Origin: Opitutia bacterium
GTDB lineage: Bacteria > Verrucomicrobiota > Verrucomicrobiia > Opitutales > Opitutaceae
Direction of reading: 5' to 3'
Assembly: GCA_947467625.1 (NCBI GenBank)
Contig: CANIJN010000011.1
Location: 1 to 44,062, forward strand
Length of the DNA: 44,062 nucleotides
Under the pieces are notes generated by a model. The model did not search any database, had not been told where the DNA came from, and saw only the letters and a list, made by a program, of their open reading frames with translations. This document shows positions 41,060 to 44,062 of this stretch, one piece after another (the stretch's first letter is position 1; each line of letters opens with the position of its first letter). The position numbers were made by a program, and so were the translations under genes.

Positions 41060-41252
41060 TGATTCGCTTCAATAGTTCGTGGTTTCATCCACGGCGGTTT
41101 GAAGCGAATTGACGACGAGCTACCCAGTCTCCGGCCCGGCACGACGGCTCCAAACCTAAGTCTACCTTCGATTCTCCCTGCGGGCCTCCCTCTGAAAACG
41201 CGGGATTCGCTTCAAAAGTTCTCGGTTCGCTCCACGCCGGGCAGCCAGAGGT
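41060..41252 (+). repeat. Structured interspersed repeat R2 (blocks 1 and 2 only)
   Basis: It shares block 1 with R1, including the nested hairpin (ATTCGCTTCAA, CGTGG-tttcat-CCACG, TTGAAGCGAAT), and block 2 (GATTCGCTTCAAAAGTTCTCGGTTCG..., TCCACGCCGGGCAGCCAG). It ends abruptly after CAGCCAG at 41252; the block 3 long inverted repeat is missing. It has the same orientation as the upstream gene. Confidence 0.8.
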
Positions 41253-41255
41253 AGT

Positions 41256-41318
41256 CTTGTGGTGGCGGAGTAGTGGTCGAGTAGCGGAGTAGTAGTGGCA
41301 AAGTAGTGGTTGGGTAGC
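41256..41318. repeat. Degenerate short tandem GTAG/GTGG repeat
   Basis: Seven or so spaced GTAGTGG/GTAGCGG units in 60 bp, directly after the truncated end of R2 and before a decayed gene. It is probably a decay or slippage product. Confidence 0.4.
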
Positions 41319-41337
41319 GTTCTCATCTCGGGCGCGC

Positions 41338-41529
41338 ATGGCGCGCGGGGATGCGGGTGCGTCATCGGGCGAATCGGCCACCTAGGAAATTCTCGCCAAT
41401 CTCCGGGATGGCGCCGAGGTGGACTTCGCGGGGAATTTCGTGCGGCTGGATAGCTGCGGGAAATAGGCCGTCGTGCAGTTACTGCTGGATCTCACGGCCG
41501 GAGGGACGGGCCTGAGCGAATTGAACTGA
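41338..41529 (+). pseudogene. Decayed second copy of the small gene at 1093-1325
   Basis: 64 codons in one frame, aligned throughout with 1135-1325: 'MARGDAGASSGES', then 'EILANLRDGAEVDFAGNFVRLDSCGK', then 'AVVQLLLDLTAGGTGLSELN'. Two in-frame TAG codons interrupt it, at 41383-41385 (Trp in the other copy) and 41464-41466 (Arg in the other copy). The part missing at the front corresponds to codons 1-14 of the left copy. Function unknown. The DNA identity shows that the left and right accessory regions share ancestry. Confidence 0.7.
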
Positions 41530-41649
41530 AGGCATATCCCTTCCGCTCTTTCGCCATCGCTCCATTCTACCATCTCCTCCAAATTGGGTTCCATGACAGC
41601 GTCTAGGGCTCAAGGCCGAGAGGTCTCGTCGAGTATTTGCGCACGCTCG

Positions 41650-41901
41650 CCGATGCCACGCCGGAATTGTGTCCGGCGTCACGATGCACGCCACCTCGGA
41701 TAGCAATTTTCGGCCGAGTGCTTTACCCTTCGCCGCCAATTTTCGCCGGTCATCGTCGCTGAGAGTGATGCGCCGCCCTTTGAGTTGCGACTTGAGCACC
41801 TCGTTTTCGGCTTGGAGATACTCGATCACTGCTTGCTGCTGGCGATTTACCCAGCCGGCGAAAATCACCATCAAAAAATGCACCGGCAACGGCATACTCA
41901 T
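41650..41901 (-). pseudogene. IS transposase, N-terminal fragment
   Basis: From ATG 41901 (or 41895) the minus strand encodes 'MPLPVHFLMVIFAGWVNRQQQAVIEYLQAENEVLKSQL' and then 'LSDDDRRKLAAKGKALGRK', 'VACIVTPDTIPAWHR'. This is the N-terminal helical/HTH part of the rve-type transposase family whose C-terminal part is at 19235-19753. Family resemblance ends at about 41650; the open frame continues to 41479 with unrelated sequence antisense to the decayed small gene. No catalytic DDE residues are present. Confidence 0.8.
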
Positions 41902-42019
41902 CCATACCTGCTGCTCCCCTACCCCACCACGGCTATCATCTACACCCGTTCGAGTTTTTGGCCACTACGCGCCGAAGTCTCTTGAAATCGGCATCAGTTC
42001 CGCCATTTTGCGCCTCAGA

Positions 42020-43171
42020 ATGGCATTTATCTCGCGAATCTTCACGCCGGGTCGCGATCACTTCTTCCTGCTTGGCCCGCGTGGCACGGGCAAGACACTT
42101 TGGTCCACCCATCACTATCCCAAGGCGCTGCGGATTGACCTGCTCGACCCGGAGACACTGCGACTGTTGTCCGCCCGGCCGGAGCGGCTGACTGAATTGG
42201 TGGAAGGCAACCGGGACAAGCCCCAGGTCATCATTGATGAAGTGCAAAAGCTGCCTGCCCTTCTGGAAGTCGTGCATCTGCTGATCGAGCGCAAGACCGG
42301 TCAGCAATTCATCCTGACAGGATCAAGCGCCCGCAAACTGCGCCGGCAGGGTGTTAATTTGCTGGGCGGGCGGGCGGCGCAAAAAAATATGCATCCATAC
42401 TTGGCAGCGGAATTGGGTAAACGGTTCTCGCTGACCTCGGCCTTGCGCCAAGGGATGCTACCGCTGGTGTGGGCCGCCGACAACCCTGCGGATATTTTGA
42501 AGGCCTACAACGGGCTCTATTTGCGGGAGGAAGTGCAGATGGAGGGACTTGTGCGCAATGTCGGCTCGTTCGCGCGGTTTCTTGAGGCGATGAGTTTTTC
42601 ACACGCCAGCGTGCTCAATCTCAGCAACGTCTCCCGCGACTGCCAGGTGAGCCGGAAGACGGTCGAGGGCTATCTGGAGATTCTGGAGGACTTGCTGCTG
42701 GGGTTCCGTCTGCCCGTGTTTACGAAACGCGCGAAACGGGAATTGGCGACGCACCCGAAATTTTACTACTTCGACGCCGGGGTGTTTCGCGCCAACCGGC
42801 CCAGCGGTCCCCTGGATGCGCCCCAGGAAATTGACGGGCTGGCGCTTGAGGGACTCGTCGCCCAGCACCTGCGCGCATGGTGCGACTATTCTACGGGCAA
42901 CCACCAACTGCACTACTGGCAGACCCGCTCGCAGGTGGAGGTTGATTTCGTGGTATACGGCGACTCGGGACTTTATGCGGTCGAGGTGAAGAACTCGACG
43001 CAGGTGCGCTCCGATGACCTGCGGGCGCTCAAAAATTTTGCCGACGACTATCCGCAAAGCCAACGCTACCTCATTTACCGGGGGAAGGAGCGCTTCAAGC
43101 GTGACGACATCCTCTGCCTGCCGACTGAAGAGTTTCTGTTGGGACTACGCCCGGGGAAATTTCAGCCGTGA
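42020..43171 (+). CDS. AAA ATPase with DUF4143 domain
   Basis: Start at ATG 42020 (MAFISRIFTPGRDHFFLLGPRG), 383 residues. The AAA_14-type domain has Walker A 'GPRGTGKT' (19-26), Walker B 'VIIDEVQKLP', sensor 'FILTGSSARKLRRQGVNLLGGRA', and 'LYLREEVQMEGLVRNVGSFARFLEAMS'. A winged helix 'LSNVSRDCQVSRKTVEGYLEILEDL' follows, then the DUF4143 C-terminal domain with a PDDEXK-like core 'VEVDFVVYGDSGLYAVEVKNS' (D-x-E-x-K pattern). The family is widespread in bacteria and archaea and uncharacterised; linkage to mobile and defence DNA is common. The frame is open upstream of 42020, but that segment overlaps the transposase fragment and is not family-like. Repeat R3 follows. Confidence 0.9.
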   Translation: MAFISRIFTPGRDHFFLLGPRGTGKTLWSTHHYPKALRIDLLDPETLRLLSARPERLTELVEGNRDKPQVIIDEVQKLPALLEVVHLLIERKTGQQFILTGSSARKLRRQGVNLLGGRAAQKNMHPYLAAELGKRFSLTSALRQGMLPLVWAADNPADILKAYNGLYLREEVQMEGLVRNVGSFARFLEAMSFSHASVLNLSNVSRDCQVSRKTVEGYLEILEDLLLGFRLPVFTKRAKRELATHPKFYYFDAGVFRANRPSGPLDAPQEIDGLALEGLVAQHLRAWCDYSTGNHQLHYWQTRSQVEVDFVVYGDSGLYAVEVKNSTQVRSDDLRALKNFADDYPQSQRYLIYRGKERFKRDDILCLPTEEFLLGLRPGKFQP

Positions 43172-43213
43172 GGCGCCGAAGGCGAATCAACACTCTCACA
43201 TAGTTTTGGCTTT

Positions 43214-43520
43214 TGATTCACTTTAATAGTTCGCATCCATGGCGGTTGAAGCGAATGAAGCGAATCGATCATGAGATTCAGCGTTGTCTCAGCTGCCATG
43301 GCGACCGGACTTTGACTCAGATCAATGCTCTCCGAGGAGAACCTCCTCTGAAAACTCCCGATTCGCTTCAAAAGTTCGTGGTTTGATCCACGCCGGGCAG
43401 CCAGTGTGAATCTGACGCGAACCTTATCACGGTTCGGTCAAAGGTTGAGCTTACTTTCTGTGATCTGGGCGGAAACGAATTTCCGCGATTTGACCGAACT
43501 CGATCATGGTTCGCGTCAGC
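43214..43520 (+). repeat. Structured interspersed repeat R3
   Basis: Full-length copy with all three blocks. Block 1 is partly degenerate (ATTCACTTTAA left arm; the apical hairpin is shortened by 6 bases relative to R1). Block 2 has GATTCGCTTCAAAAGTTCGTGGTTTG then TCCACGCCGGGCAGCCAG. Block 3 keeps perfect arms CTGACGCGAACC (43412-43423) and GGTTCGCGTCAG (43508-43519) although the sequence between has diverged from R1. It begins 42 bp after the DUF4143 gene stop, in the same orientation. Confidence 0.83.
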
Positions 43521-43616
43521 ACTTTGTTCCCGCTCCGAAATCCGCTACATTTCCCGGCGATTTCAATCACCGGTCAAATCCTTGGAGTCCGCCTTATACC
43601 AACGTCATTTGAGTTT

Positions 43617-44062
43617 TTGGCTTCTGGTAGCTGCGAGCGTGGCCACCGGCGAGATCAAGACGAGCAAGACTTCGAGCGAGCCTATGTCACGCAACCGGTG
43701 TGCACGCCATCGCGCTCCTCGCTCCTGACGGGCCTGTGGCCGCATCAATCCGGCTGCACCGAAAACAACCGGGCATTGCCCACTCACGCCCAGACACTGC
43801 CTGAGTTGTTGGCCGATCCAGACTACCGCTGCGGCTATTTCGGCAAATGGCATCTTGGCGACGAGGTGTTCGCCCAGCGCGGTTTTCACGACTGGGTCTC
43901 GATCGAGGACATTTACCAAGAGCACTTCAGTGCCGGCCGGGAACGGGGTCGCCTGAGCGACTATTCGCGGTTCCTCCTCGAAAAGGGCCACCAGCCCGAC
44001 TCGACCGCCCGTGGCGCGTTCAGTCGAAAATTCGCCAGCCAGCTCCCGATCGAGCTCTCGAA
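43617..44062 (+). pseudogene. Sulfatase, 5'-truncated and running off the window
   Basis: The plus-strand frame reads 'FERAYVTQPVCTPSRSSLLTGLWPHQSG', with the sulfatase signature C-x-P-S-R (Cys codon 43701-43703, to be converted to formylglycine), then 'TLPELLADPDYRCGYFGKWHLGDEVF', the second sulfatase motif. It stays open to the last base. The N-terminal segment that should precede this, with the paired metal-binding Asp residues, is not present; similarity begins only near 43670, about 150 bp past repeat R3, and no convincing start is seen (TTG 43617 is the nearest). Probably truncated by the rearrangement that brought in R3. The downstream part is outside the window. Confidence 0.75.

Noticed and set aside
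36643-41529. TAG reassigned to Trp in this organism
   Set aside because: TAG replaces Trp in two places, but one also replaces Arg, and several intact genes here end with TAG, so ordinary nonsense mutations are simpler.
41382-41594. Small minus-strand open frame over the decayed small gene
   Set aside because: It is the complement of a recognisable pseudogene and has no features of its own.
18890-43520. R1-R3 as integron attC sites
   Set aside because: Their position after stop codons and their hairpins are suggestive, but the attC core (GTTRRRY / RYYYAAC with R'' L'' L' R' layout) could not be found, and no integron integrase is in the window.

Overview
The window looks like a high-GC chromosome segment from a Verrucomicrobiota bacterium, most likely Opitutales/Opitutaceae-like. 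This is inferred from the style of the TonB-dependent receptors (a 'LSPF.V' motif after the signal peptide, no SusD partner), an ECF sigma factor with a membrane-anchored tail, sialidase and sialate-esterase paralogues, and transposase types common in that group. No 16S or other phylogenetic marker is present.

Left part (1-19.8 kb) is accessory DNA. It opens with plasmid/ICE-like genes: a YspA-type SLOG protein, a small protein with a 'HGFHWTPSLGCWQR' tail, a frameshifted small gene, a possible ADP-ribosyltransferase-like protein and a YhcG-family PDDEXK nuclease. Then come a minus-strand pair (an NdpA/YejK-like nucleoid-associated protein and a membrane-anchored unknown), an IS110-family insertion with structured flanks, and a minus-strand operon of zinc-ribbon protein, large serine recombinase and two ParB/RepB-like proteins joined by ATGA overlaps. 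Next is a compact defence-like block. A SIR2-like protein is divergent from a class-III-nucleotide-cyclase-like protein that is translationally coupled to an unknown protein. These are followed by an AAA ATPase and a subtilisin-like protease that match the architecture of the described IetAS anti-phage system. A structured repeat (R1) and the C-terminal half of a transposase close the block.

Middle part (19.8-38.7 kb) is a single-direction glycan-use cluster. It contains a membrane-anchored ECF sigma factor, a serine hydrolase-sialidase fusion, TonB-dependent receptor 1, a sialate O-acetylesterase, a secreted sialidase-fold protein, TonB-dependent receptor 2, an FGE-like/sialidase fusion, and a second sialate O-acetylesterase interrupted by one TAG codon where its paralogue has Trp. 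Together these suggest outer-membrane uptake of glycan fragments and removal of acetylated sialic acid or similar capping sugars in the periplasm or at the cell surface.

Right part (38.7-44.06 kb) is again accessory and partly decayed. It has a hairpin-rich non-coding stretch, an AlbA_2/Schlafen-type ATP-binding protein behind a 12-bp inverted repeat, repeat R2, a decayed copy of the small gene from the left edge, the N-terminal half of the transposase whose C-terminal half-type lies at 19.2 kb, a DUF4143-type AAA ATPase, repeat R3, and a 5'-truncated sulfatase that runs off the end.

The strongest leads for something undescribed are: (1) the SIR2 / cyclase-like / unknown / IetAS block with its 14-bp inverted repeat in the divergent promoter; (2) the R1-R3 element of about 310 bp, which has nested hairpins and in all three cases lies just downstream of an accessory-gene stop codon in the same orientation; (3) the NdpA-like/membrane protein pair; and (4) the serine recombinase with two ParB-like partners. 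All functional calls come from reading motifs; no database search was possible.
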